The translations under genes and the position numbers were made by a program. The notes beneath the pieces were generated by a model. That model searched no databases. It had not been told where the DNA came from and saw nothing but the letters and a program-made list of their open reading frames with translations. Positions 22,467 to 34,268 of a stretch of DNA of 64,000 nucleotides are shown one piece after another. This stretch comes from Heterodera schachtii (lineage: Eukaryota; Nematoda; Chromadorea; Rhabditida; Heteroderidae): positions 1,518,416-1,582,415 of the forward strand of contig SIJG01000003.1 in NCBI GenBank assembly GCA_023374025.1. Direction: 5' to 3'. Numbering within the stretch: the first letter of the stretch is position 1; the number at the start of each line of letters is the position of its first letter.

Positions 22467-23233
22467 ATGAATTTGTGGCATTTAATATTTATTATAATTT
22501 TCTTTACTTTTGGAATTGAATCCGGCAAAATCCGACCAAATTTTGATGAAATATTCGGTGATGAATGGGACAAAAACCAAAGTGAAGAAAAAGTGATAAA
22601 AACTGAACAAAATGAGCAAAATGAACATATTTATTTTGTTGGTCAATTGGACGGAGAAAGTGAAAATGGTCCAAATGATCAACAAAAAAGCGAAACAATT
22701 CGAAAATTTGATAAAATTAAAGAAAAGTTGAAGCAAAAAGGAAAATATCAATGGAAAAACAACAACAAAATTGAGACAAAAATTGCAAAATTATTAGGCG
22801 CAAGTCGCGAAAAAATATACAAATGGAAAAAAGAATTAAATTTAAATAAAAAGAAATCAAATAATGAAAAAGAGTTTTTATGATGACAAAAAACACGAAT
22901 TCTTTGAACGATTTGATGAATTTAAAAGTTTATTTGGCTATGGCAAACAAAAAAATTTTTTGAAAGCATTTGGCATTTCTAAAAACACATTTATAAAATG
23001 GAAAAAAGAATTAATACCAAAAGATAATAAAAGTAAAAGAAATATTTATTTTAATTTTAAAATTTTTGTTCTTTTAAGAACAAAATAAATATTCCAATGA
23101 AGATAAATTGATGAAGTTGAAGAAATATTTTAAAATTAAAGAAAAAAATTCGACAATTAGCGACGAAATAATTGCAAATAAATTGGGAATTGGAAGCACA
23201 ACTTTGAAAAGGTGGAAAAAGAATTTTGTCTAA
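22467..23233 (+). pseudogene. WKK-family copy W5 (one frameshift between repeats 1 and 2)
   Basis: From ATG 22467 the signal peptide, the [18 protein letters not shown] box, the linker and the first repeat ([16 protein letters not shown]) are open for 138 aa. A 2-bp deficit in the A-rich joint (AAGAAATCAAATAATG) then shifts the frame and gives a stop at 22883. The remaining coding region is open in the second frame from an ATG at 22864 (MKKSFYDDKKHEFFERFDEF, GISKNTFIKWKKEL), with the intron 23033-23078 and the final repeat (LGIGSTTLKRWKKNF) ending at 23233. It may be a very young pseudogene, or it may yield a secreted one-repeat protein. The promoter palindrome upstream is perfect. Confidence 0.75.
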
Positions 23234-23853
23234 ATTCGACCATTGATTTTGAGTGTGTTCATCGTCCAAAATAATTTTGAAAACGCAAAACTTTTTTTTA
23301 GATATTTAATTAACATTCACCCAAACGTTTTTTAATCTAATAAAATTGGTATTTCAGGATTTTGTGACCCTTTTAGTCTCTGAAATTTTTTAATTTCTAA
23401 TTTGGCGTTCAATTCAGCGCCAAAAATTTCTCATTTTGAAAAATTGGGAAAGTTAAAAAATGGTGGAGACAAAACAAATGAACGGGGATAAAATTTAAAA
23501 ATGTGTTAAAAATTTTTTAAAAGTACGAAAAGCTCATAAAAATAAAACCTCATGGAGCAACCGTGAATTAATAAATCCATTCTTGCTTAAAATTTATTTG
23601 TGCCCCTAAAAGTGAGTGTATACGAATCATTGAAAATGGCGAAATATTATAGCCCGGAATTTAGAAAAACCCTGGACCAGGAGCCGGTTTTCCAAGTCGG
23701 ACCCGAACAGGATTACGGACGAAAAGTCCCGTTTTAATAGGACTACGGATCCTGTTGCAGTTTAAGATTACAGCAGGACTCGGAACAGGGCAGGGGAAAA
23801 TCTGGTAAATTTGTACAAAAAATTAGAAATGCTAATATCCCTCGCTCGTCTCA
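23234..23853. other. Spacer with inverted GC-richer block
   Basis: No gene. Positions 23640-23800 form a patch with repeated GGAC/GTCC and CCTG/CAGG words (for example ggaccaggagccggttttcc), similar in style to the foldback repeats elsewhere in the window. It is probably a decayed mobile element. Confidence 0.35.
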
Positions 23854-24100
23854 ATGCCATTCATGGCCAAGTGAGCGGCAAGTGCCGTCCGTTCCGCGCT
23901 CGACCGTCGGCACAGCAAACAGAACAGCCATGGCGTGTCCCGTGGTCCTCAGCGCGGCATTTGAACCAACAAGCATTTGGCGAAGAACAGTTGAGTTTAA
24001 GCTAGCGCAAATGTAATCCTCAAAAGTGCCGAGCAATTTCTCTTCACCAAATGATATTAGTGTGTTGGTGGCAACACAATCCGAGATTTCTTCTTTCTAA
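23854..24100 (-). CDS. Possible orphan exon, function unknown
   Basis: On the minus strand an exon-like open stretch starts after an acceptor (AAATTAG, about 24101). It reads KEEISDCVATNTLISFGEEK, then LLGTFEDYICASLNSTVL, then SNAALRTTGHAMAVLFAVPT, and stops at 23854 (EWH stop). Its base composition is clearly coding-like against an AT-rich background, and it lacks in-frame stops over 80 codons. No family is recognised. It could be the last exon of a gene whose upstream exons are not visible, or a fragment left by rearrangement beside the WKK copies. Confidence 0.4.
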
Positions 24101-24545
24101 TTTATTTGATTTAATGTTTAATAATTTATTAAATTAAATAAAAATTAATATAGGGCAAAGATTAGAATTGAAATCTGAACCCGAATTTGAGCGTCAAGAG
24201 AGTGAAAATCGGGAATTATTGTGCTTATTTTACTAAAATCCAGAACATTGATCAGCAAGAATAATTATGACTGAGATCTTTCAAAATCCACCAATTCCTA
24301 TTGGCTAAATTTCTGTTTGATGATGTTTATCCACCCCATGCTTTTTGCATCCAGTCGCAATTAATTCAATTATCACTAGCTGGGCATCCAAATGAGTGTG
24401 TGACATCACAAAAACTTATAAATAAATGAAAAATTTGAATTAAATTCGGCTTAAGAAATTTTTAATCTTTAAAATTAGTTCAAAAACAGAAAAAGGGACA
24501 ATGCAAAGGACATGAATCATAATTGGTTTACTAATTAGCACACTA
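24101..24545. other. Spacer, no gene seen
   Basis: AT-rich sequence without supported exons, promoters or repeats. It separates the orphan exon from the W6 pseudogene. Confidence 0.4.
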
Positions 24546-25090
24546 AAATATCACTTTTCCCGAAATGGAAGCAAATTTTTGTTTCCATTCATTCAAAGTT
24601 GTGCTTCCTATTTCCAATTTCTCTGCAATTTTTATGTCGTTAATTTTTGGATTTCCTTCTTTAATTTTAAAATATTGCTTCATCTTTTGTAGTTTGTCTT
24701 CATTGGAATATGTATTTTTTGCTTAAAAATTATAAATAAAATAAAAATAAAATTTATCATACTTTTATGATAATTTGGCACCAATTCTTTTAACTTTTAA
24801 ATTCACCAAATCGTTCGATGAATTCTTTCTTTTTCTCATCATAAAAATTCTTTTGCATCTTTTTATTTAAATTTAATTCTTTTTTCCATTTATATATTTT
24901 TTGACGATTTGCGCCTAAAATTCTCTAATTTTTGTCTCAATTTTGTTTCGGTCTTTGTGTTTGTATTTTCCTTTTTGCTTCAACTTTTCTTTAATTGCTT
25001 CAAATTTTTCAATTATTTTTCTTTTCAGTTGATCATTTTGTTCTTCTTTCGTTTTTTGATCATTTTTTATAACATTTATTATTTATTTAT
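24546..25090 (-). pseudogene. WKK-family copy W6 (5' truncated, repeat 2 deleted)
   Basis: On the minus strand the last exon is fully open (about 24726-24546: [20 protein letters not shown], then [15 protein letters not shown]). The preceding exon has frameshifts in repeat 1, and the second repeat is deleted from within FKSL to KELVP. The signal peptide and the FDEIFGEEW box are missing. Homology stops at about 25085, where the plus strand continues with a copy of the W5 promoter region. Confidence 0.8.
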
Positions 25091-25180
25091 TATTTAATTT
25101 TTACGAAATCTTTTATTAAAAATCTAAGTGAAAAATTGATTTCACTATTCGATAATTTGTGAAGAGGAAATACAAATAAC
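25085..25180 (+). promoter_or_regulatory. Displaced copy of the WKK promoter region
   Basis: This block is almost identical to 22250-22346 upstream of W5, including the palindrome AGTGAAA-AATTGA-TTTCACT (25127-25146) and GAAGAGGAAATACAAATAAC. No WKK coding sequence follows it on the plus strand. Instead it abuts the broken end of W6, which points the other way, so it marks a rearrangement breakpoint. Confidence 0.7.
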
Positions 25181-25440
25181 AAAAATATTCTTTCATCTTT
25201 ATTAATTTTTTCTCATTGGTATATTTCTGATCGAAATTGGACAATTCTTTTGCTAATCCTTCTCCTTTTTTTAAATTTTAATTGCTTTTCTGTTTATATT
25301 TTCATTTTTTCCATATTATTCCTCTAATTTTATGAAACTTTATTCTCAGCTCTCTTTTTTCCTGATCATTATTCTTAAATATGCGAGAAAATGCACGATA
25401 AAAATGAAATCCCATTTAATAAATCTATCATTTTTTCACT
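25181..25440. other. Spacer with minor WKK-like scraps
   Basis: Short runs near 25190-25230 resemble the start of the family's last exon on the minus strand (CCAATGAG-AAA-type), but nothing is open. It lies just downstream of the CoA-transferase stop. Confidence 0.3.
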
Positions 25441-28400
25441 TTAAGCTTGTCTCATTGTAGTTAATCCATCAGAAATCTAAAAAAATTTTTAATTTAATTT
25501 TTTTTTATTTATTAATTTACCTTAAAATTGCAACCAGTTGCCTTTTTAATGTCTTCAATGCTGTAATTCCCGTGTATTTCAATCAATGTTAAACCCTCAT
25601 GGCCCACATCAAAAACTGCCTGAAAATTAAAAAAAAATCTAATTATAAATTAATTTTGGGTCATAAATTAATTGAATAATTTATATTAATAATTCACAAA
25701 AAAAAAATTATAATAATGTGGAGCTGAAATTTGTTATGATGCACACTGAATTTTTATTCATTTTAATGCCAAATTTATGCATTTTTATTTATTTTTAAAA
25801 TTTTACACTATTTTAAAAATGAATAATAATGACCCGACCTAATTAATAATTTGTTACCATTTCAGTGATTATTCTTGACACCACTTCTTTCCCGGTCAAC
25901 GGTAATGTGCAATTTTCCAAAATTTTGTGTTTCCCATCTTTGGCGCTGTGCTGAATTAAAAAGAGTTGTTAATCCCAGACTCTAAGTCCTTGATATATGA
26001 GCCCCCTTCAATAATTGACTCCGTTAATTAATCCCATAAAAAATTTTTATATTTATATGCAAAAATTGATAAATTTTTTGACATTTTCAAAAATATACCT
26101 CCATCAAAACGACAACTCTTGAGCCCGGTGCACTCACTAAATCCATTGCGCCTCCCATTCCTTTCAACATTTTTCCCTTAAAAATAACATTTTTATTTTT
26201 AATTTATTAAATAATTCCAGATACTAAATCTTTTATGAAAAATGAATTAAAAAGCTATGTAAATAAAATTTCTTGCTACGAAAATTATTTTTTTTTTTTA
26301 GAGTTTTTCCTTTTTAATTGCTTAAATTTTTGATTAATTTTAATTAATTTCTAAAAAAATAGAAAAACTTAAATATTTTTTTTTTCTGTGAATTTTAGAA
26401 TAAGAATTACTATTTCCAATATATTTTATGTTTTTTTTAATTTGTCGTTCCCACCGGAATCATCCAATTTGCCAGGTCCCCTCTCATTGACACCTGCAGC
26501 CCACCAAGCATTGTCAAATCGATATGGCCGCTAAATTTGCAAATTTTTTTTTTGGAAAATTTTTATTTTTTTACCCCCTAATCATAGCAAAAGATTCATC
26601 CGAGCTAAACACAGAAGCACCAGGATTATATCTGAACATTAATTAATTTACATAAAAAATTAATACAAATCATCTCACGTGATGGACTCTTTTCCAGCAT
26701 TCACATAATCTGGGTCCTGCTCGCCCGCCATCGGATATTGACCCTGAAACAAATTTGAAAACTACATTTAAATTTTATATTTAATTTAAATAAATGATTT
26801 TCATCTTTTTTTTTTTGTTTTTTTTTACCACGCCAAGCATCCCATTTTCTGCGTGTATGCACACTTTGATTGACTTGTCACTGATATACGAAGGGCAAAG
26901 AGTTGGAATGCCAATGCCGAGATTAACTGTTCAAAAAATTATGTTTTTGAAATCACAAATAAATGAAAGTGCCGCTCCTCCAACTATCGAATAGCTTTTT
27001 TTTTTTTTTTGTTAACAACTTTATACAAATTTAAAAACATTTTCCAAGCGGTGTCTATCGGCATCATAATTTCATCCTAATTCAATTTTTTTAATTCCGT
27101 GGAATAGGTATATTTACTCCGCGTTTCCCGCCCCTTGGATCGTCCCAGTTATTTGGGATAAACCCGAAAAATGATGGATGAACAAACAGTTCCTACCATA
27201 CATGCCGTCCTCAAATTCCATTGCGGCACGACGTGCGATCACCTCCCTGGCTTTTTGCCCATTTGAATTTTCGTCACCGTTTTTGTTGTTGGCAAGCTGT
27301 TTCTCCACCGTTGTATTACCGTATTCGTCACGAATGACCAACTTTTCAAATGGCTTACGGTAATTTTTTCCTCCGTGCACAATGCGATGCGTGTAAACGG
27401 AAGGGACATGGATCTAGAAATTGTTGAATTTTTCTTAAATTTTAATCAAACTATTTTCTTTTTAATTGCACCCAAATTAAACGATACCGTATTTATGATA
27501 AAAATCACATATTTAATTCGGAAAATTCATAATTTACCAACATATAAGTAACTCTTATTTGGAACATATAAAAGTAATTAATTTATTGAAAAAATATTTT
27601 ATAAATTTTTATTATATTTTTTAAAATGGAAATAAAATTGTTTTAAAATATTAACAAGATTTTCCCCAAATGAAATTATTTTTATACAAAAATTACATGT
27701 TCCGGCTCCAATTCTCCTGCTTTAACCAGTTCTTCAACCTCCACAATTGTACATTTTGCCGCCTTACACATTGGGCTATTTCAAATTGTAAAAAATATTA
27801 TTAATTTTTAAATAATTTTTAATACCCATTAAAATTGGCGGTAGTGCCACGGAACACCAAATTGCCAATGTCATCCGCTTTCCATGCCTTTATAATTGCA
27901 TAATCTGCTCGAATGGCATGCTCAAGTACATAATGCACACTTCCAAACGTTCTTGTCTTAAATCCAAAAATTAAAAAAAAAAATTGGGCACTTTTAGGTT
28001 TTTGAATTTCTAAAAATTCAATACAAATCGCTTAACCATGAAGGAAAAATTAATGGACAAACCTGATTTTGTACTACAGAAAATATTGTTTTTTTTTTAA
28101 TTTTCAACTTTTTTTTTGCAGTTTTTAACTAATTTTGCCATAAATATGGTCTGAAAATTTAACGACTTTTTTAAAAGTCAATTTACGAGTTTTAAATTAA
28201 ACGAATCTTATCTCATGTGCTTGATATGACCCTAAGAAAAGTGTCTTTAAAAAATAAACATTTTCTGATTTTTTTTTTAATCAAAAGGCCCAACTTTTAA
28301 ATTGCAAAATTTTCATTAAAAATATTTTTTTCACTTCTTTCGGGTCGCTTGAAATTTCAATTTTGCCGCCATTTTCCGCAACACTGTATTTGGCTGGGGC

Positions 28401-29681
28401 ACCGCCTTCCTGAACCATTGTTGCATATCCAGTTGGCGTGTAAAATGCCGGAATGCCAGCACCACCGGCACGGATACGTTCAGCCAAAGTGCCTAATTAA
28501 AATGGTACAATAAAATTGATGGCACGCAGACAAAAATCCGTCCAGATAATCCATGTCTCCCAAAATAATTTTTCTGCCAACATTTTTATACAAAAAATCT
28601 TCAAAAAATTCAAAAAAAATCTTAATTTTATTCTGAGCACTTTTTCGAATATTTAATTCTCAGCTATTTTTATGAATATTTAAATCTTAGCTCTTTTTTT
28701 TACGAAAACATACGGGGTTTTTTTTTTTAATTTTTATCTTGGAAAAGTTTAAAAATATTAAATGGGCAAGGGATTTATTTTCACTCTGGGATTTTGTAAA
28801 TTTTAATAAGGATTTTCCGGTTCGGATTTTTGTCGGCTTTTTATTTGACGCACTAAATAGCAGCGTTCTTTGCAAATCTATAATTAATGATAGTAAATTT
28901 ATGTTCATCATTAATTTGGCTTTAAAATGGACTTACCCTGCGGGGAAAATTCCAGCTCAAGTTCGCCACCCAAATATTGGCGCGCAAATTCTTCATTCTC
29001 GCCAACGTATGAGGAAACCAATTTTCGAATCTGGAATTTATTTTTCAAATTAAATATAGAAAAAATTTTGATTTTTCGTCAAATCAATTGCCTGTTTTCG
29101 CTTCAGCAACAAGCCAAGTCCATAATTATCTGTTCCAGGACTGTTACTGATACAGGTGAGTTGGTTGACGCCACGGTCAGCCAATGCGGCAATTAAATGT
29201 TCGGGAATGCCACAGGGTCCAAAGCCTAAAAAAAAGGTTTTTTGAAAAGATTCTAAATATATTGTATACCCAGGTCTCGTTGCAAACTTTTGGAACCAAG
29301 TTTTACGCAAATTTATTTTTTTATTAAAAATTCCAACTAAAATTTTTATTTTCTTGGGGGGGGGGGGGGGAGGCAACGGCGTGGAAGAACCAGCTTCTCC
29401 CATTTCATAAAGGCTCTATTATTTAAATAATATTTACATTAAATTAATTTAAAATAAGAAACTTCTCTATTACCACCAAAAAGAATTGTGGCGCCATTTG
29501 GAATATCACTAATTGCTTCGGCTGCATTTGTACAAATCCTTGCAAAATTCAACTGATTGCTGGTCGAAAAACAACGAAAATTAGCCTATAAAACAATCAT
29601 TATAAAAATTTATTTCAATATTTAATTTACAATTTTTTCTTGGAGAATTCGAGACAAATTGTGTGATGCTTTCCAAAACAT
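25441..29681 (-). CDS. OXCT1: Succinyl-CoA:3-ketoacid CoA-transferase, mitochondrial
   Basis: Sixteen minus-strand exons join in frame to 525 aa, close to the animal enzyme (about 520): 29681-29631, 29585-29474, 29225-29092, 29030-28937, 28492-28335, 27956-27826, 27775-27697, 27413-27197, 26926-26829, 26743-26679, 26631-26575, 26530-26455, 26176-26099, 25950-25858, 25619-25521, 25476-25441. A basic leader ([21 protein letters not shown]) precedes the A domain ([62 protein letters not shown]-like NGPMCKAA). The B domain has NLGIGIP, the AENGMLG motif with the CoA-accepting glutamate at Glu352, [18 protein letters not shown], and [14 protein letters not shown]. It activates acetoacetate using succinyl-CoA. 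Intron 3 has a GC donor (CAG|GCAATT). Intron 2 holds a long G-run near 29356. Confidence 0.95.
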
Positions 29682-31849
29682 AAAAATTATTTGTATTGAA
29701 AGATTTTTAAAATCCTAAATTAAAAATGCATTTAATAAAAATATTTTTGAATTATTTAATCATTTAAAAATTAAAAAGCACTATTAACATTTAATTAAAT
29801 GTTCAGACATCAAAATGTTCAGCTATTTTATCAATAGGTTATGTAAACAAGCAGAAGCATGCTTGTCTAATTACTTTGAGTCTAAATTAATTGATGGTAT
29901 TAAATATAAAGCTAATGCAAACATTAGACTAAAAAACAGTTTACACCGTAAAAATAAAGGTTTCAACTAATTTAAACAATTCAAATTGAATAAAGACCCA
30001 ATAAACAATTTAAGAAATTTGTGTTTTTATTATAATTTTATTTAATCAAGAATTTGGTGCTTAATTAAAATAAATTTATTTCAAATAAAAAATTAATTTA
30101 AAATTATGTCACTTTATTTAACAACTTTAAATAAAGAATTTATGAGAAATTACTCTTTAATTATAACTTTAGTTTTTCAAATAAATTAAATTTGGGTATA
30201 TTTCAAAATAAAAAATTAATTCCAAAATCGAAATTTATAAAATAATTGCGTTATGTTTATAATTCAAATAATAAATTCGATTTAATTATTTTTTACATTT
30301 TTAAAATAATGATTTGTTAAATATTAATTATGTATATTTATAATAAAAATTAACAAAATTTTCGAAATATTATTAGTTATTTATTTTAAACTTTTTTGTG
30401 AAGGTTAAATTTTTAACAATTACATAATTTCTTGTACTTTTATAGTCGGTTGAAAACATTAAAACCAAATTTCCCGCTGAGTGAACATATTGAAGCCGCT
30501 TTATTCAGTCAAATTCAGTAATAATTTTGACTACGCAGTTTGGCACTTTAATGGACGCCCCCATTTCGTGACAATTTTGGGGTTTTTTCTTTCTATATTT
30601 TTTTTGCCACGTGGGGGCCCATTATGTTTGGAACTTATTGTACTTTTAAAAAGAGAATAAAACTGGAATAAAATTTGCCATTTGAAAAAAATAGATGTTC
30701 GGGTAAAGATGTAAAAATAAAATAATCATTAGCAAAATTTAAATAAATTTGGCTTTGAATTGGAAAGGGTACGAATTTATGCCCTTCCATAATTGTTAAT
30801 GAGTCTCGATTAAAATCAGAAGGCATATTAAAATTTTTTAAAGAATATTTTAGGTTTTTAAATTTTTATCATGAAAAATACTATTATTAACAGAAAATTA
30901 TTTTACAACAACAATTTTAATTTATGCTTTATTTAAATTTTCAAAAATATACATAATGCCAAGGTTGAAAATCTTTTTAAATTTCCCGATTTTTTTTTGG
31001 ACAAGAATTAATTGCTGAATTTATGTTTCTGATTTCTGATCAAAGATTAGCTCCTCTCTTTTGGTTCAAATAATATTATTTCCATTTAATTTTGTAATAT
31101 TTTTTCTTTCCTTTTAACTATTTTCATAATTCTTTAATTATTTTATTTTTTTTAAACATTAATTTTCGAATTAATTATACAATATTCGTATACCAAAAAA
31201 AAAAATCTTTAATTAATTACAAGAACCACCGATTATTCAGCAACATCTTAAAGATTTATTAAGTACACAGCTGCTACTTGTGCATTGTATTTTTTTCAAT
31301 TAACTTTTCTGTCATTGAATCCACACATTAAATGAATGCCAAACAATTTTTTTTTTCATAAAAGTGTCTGTCATGTCATAATTAGCTCCCAAATGAATAA
31401 TAGTTTTTTTTGTTTTTTTAATTTCAGGCCGAAAAGGCCCATTATAATTTCACCATTATTAGCAAAAAATTTGTCCCAGAATATTTAATTGGTGAAAAGT
31501 TTTTTATTTTGTTTAAATCTTTCTGCGATCCCAGAGGTACCAGATTTTATGAGATTTTTTTAATCAAAATCTGAATCGAGTAACACCCGCGGCTCATTAT
31601 TTAAAAAAATCTCAAAGAAAACTTTCAAAATTTATTTCGGATGATTTCATGGCATCGCCTTAAATTGGAAAAATTTAGCTATATTCTATGAGTCGCCAAA
31701 ATTTTAATACTTACTTTAATTTATTTTATTTTTTGCTTTTTTCGTAAATTTTTGCTAAGTGAAACATTAATTATATTATTTTATTCACAAAATGACAAGT
31801 CGTTATTATATTTTTAAAATTATTTTAAGTGGTTGAAGACATTAAAAAA
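29682..31849. other. Intergenic, CoA-transferase to first Srt gene
   Basis: More than 2 kb of AT-rich sequence. No exon, RNA gene or terminal repeats are supported. It must hold the CoA-transferase promoter (minus) and the Srt promoter (plus). A pseudo-acceptor (TTTTAAG at 31828) precedes the Srt start, so a further 5' exon or trans-splice site is possible. Confidence 0.4.
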
Positions 31850-34268
31850 ATGCAATGTCTTCTAACTAATTGCTATAGTGTCCGCTATAATTGCACCTTT
31901 TATAATTATGAATCAATTCCACGAGAAAAGCGTCGAAACATTGGACCAGGCATTATACTTCTGCTGTGCTATTTCATTTTTGAGGTTTTTGTCTTTTTAT
32001 CAACAAAGATTTTAATTAATTGAATACAATTCAAAATTTAAATTGTCCCTTTTTAGAGGGCGCAAATTATTCCAATTTTATGTAGCCACAAACATTTAAG
32101 GCTTAATTAAAAATATTTAATTTACCCCACATTTGCGGCCCGGAAAATTTCAACAAAAAATTGGGCCGCAAATATCCGAAAGTGACCCTTAAGTATAATG
32201 TCCGAGACGCAAATGTCGGACCATAAAAATCGGGACGCTAATATCCGATTTGATTGTGCTGAACTCCATCATTTTTTTCTTCCCAAGATTTACTTTTTAA
32301 ATACATATCCCACAAAGAAATTGATCAATACCATCGTTTAAAATAGGCATAAAAAACCTTGAACAAAGTACTTTTCAATTAGTACGTCAATTAGTCACTA
32401 ATTAGTACCCCTGACTAAAAGGAGCCCACCAAAAACAAGAAGTTGTTGATCACAATCAATGTTCAGCTTCTCTACGTGCCGTGTATTGTGGTTTTTGCGC
32501 AAAAGAAAAACATCCGTGAATCATGTTACAAATTGTTGCTGTTCATGGGCTTGGTCAGCATGGTCAACATTCACTCGGGCTGTCTGCTGATCGGCACGTA
32601 CGCCGTCCGTGGCGATGTGTTTTGTGATCGGCCATTGTTCAATTACATTGTCGGCATGGCCGTTTTTGGTGATCATGCATAGGGGATGAAATCCTTCCCC
32701 GCCCCCGACTCAGGACGCCCATTAATCCTCCAAAAATTTTAACTTTTTCTATGCCATCAACGGGCATCCGTGCCACTGAAATATACGAAAGTCACCCGGT
32801 TCTCGGTTTTCTGTAATTTTTGTTTAATTTACCGTCTAGATTCCATTGAAATCATTTCTCGCACTATAGAGCGGGCATGGCATTCTGAGGCCCCAAAAAT
32901 TTTTCGGAAATCGGAAATAGAGAATTGTTAAGGGCCATGGTTCGTATGCGGTGAAGTTTAAATTTCTTGGGTCCAAATTCATTTGAATTTTTGTGTCGAT
33001 TCAAACTGAATTCATTTTGCTCAGCTTTTTATACATGCGAATGCATGGTGTCCGTCATTTTGGCACTGAACCGTTGCATTGCAATGTTAAATGATCATTT
33101 GGCCCGTGCACTGTTTGACGGTGCCAAGGTGTACATTTGGATTGGCATTTCAATTTGCTACGGCATTTTCATGGGCTTTTTCTTCATCCCACCGATACCG
33201 AACGGCATGACGGTGGGATATTTTTGGCAAGCTCACATCGGCTACATTGATGACACGGAAGGATGGGTGGGTGGCATTTTGTAATTGCAAATTGTTGCTA
33301 CTGCACATATTTTGTATGTACCGTATTCTTTTCAATTACAGTACCAACACTTACTATTCCCATACCATAATTTCACCGTTGCACTGAGCATTCCGACATT
33401 TTATATGATTTTGTATTTTATGATGCGAAAGAAAAGCATGACTGTTGCCAGCAGCACTGCTGCTGCTGCACAACAACAAATTCGTCAACAAAATAGCAGT
33501 GAACGAAAGCGGAACAAAAATGTACCCAAAAGTTCAAATTTTTTGGCGTTTTGTTTTTACACAAAAAAACGAATCAAATTTCAAACATCAACAGATTTTT
33601 CTCCAAGTGCTGTTGATTGGCATTTTGACTGTGGCATTCGCATTTCTCTATGTGTACATTGAATATTTTCCAGTCAGTCCATGGTTTATTGTATTCGCAC
33701 ATTTTTCATGGGCATCTTCCCAAGGTTGGCTGGCATAATATTCATTTCCTACAAATAATTATGTAGAAACTTTCAAAAAAAAATTCTTAGGCTTCAAAAA
33801 AGTTTATTGAATAATTTTTTTTGCATTTAATTAAAACATTTTTACAAATAAATGATTATTTAAATTATCTGCAAATGATGAAGCCGTTTTTGTTTAATTA
33901 ATTAATTTATGTTAATTATGGTCAATTTTTGTCGAAAATTCAGCATATATTGGATTTCTTTAATGATTAGTTTTATACGGGATTTCAATTTCAGCATTTC
34001 GAAGCCTATTTGGCATTAAAATCTTGATTCCCGAATTTTTTTTTTATAAATTTAGCATTTTAATTTCCGATTTTTTAAATTTGAATTTGTATTTATTCAT
34101 TTTCATTTTTAATTGTTTAAATAATTTTCCTTAAATAAAGGCTTGTTCGCAATCATTATGATCACCCTGAATTCACACATCCGACGCAGTATCAAAGCAG
34201 TGTTTATTGAACCAGCTCTGTCACGGTTGACGAGCCAGGCCAATTCGACAATAAACCAAGCAAATTGA
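31850..34268 (+). CDS. Serpentine receptor class T (Srt) chemoreceptor, gene 1
   Basis: Six exons (31850-31984, 32467-32668, 33025-33266, 33342-33521, 33595-33724, 34141-34268) join in frame to 338 aa with seven hydrophobic segments. Srt hallmarks are YNCTFYNYESIPREKRRN before TM1, LLYVPCIVVFAQKK, ESCYKLLLFMGLV, VILALNRC after TM3, ARALFDG, and the final GLFAIIMITLNSHIRR. The third cytoplasmic loop is unusual, with a run of Ala and Gln (SSTAAAAQQQIRQQNSSERK). It shares architecture with the two following Srt genes but is much more divergent, with different intron positions in the middle. The start was taken as the first ATG in the open exon; an upstream exon ending at the acceptor 31828 is an alternative. 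Ligand unknown. Confidence 0.85.
32131..32173. repeat. Perfect 11-bp hairpin in Srt gene 1 intron
   Basis: atttgcggccc (32131-32141) and gggccgcaaat (32163-32173) are exact inverted copies around a 21-bp loop. Related CGCAAATNTCCGA words follow up to 32250. This is probably part of a small mobile-element remnant in intron 1. Confidence 0.5.
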
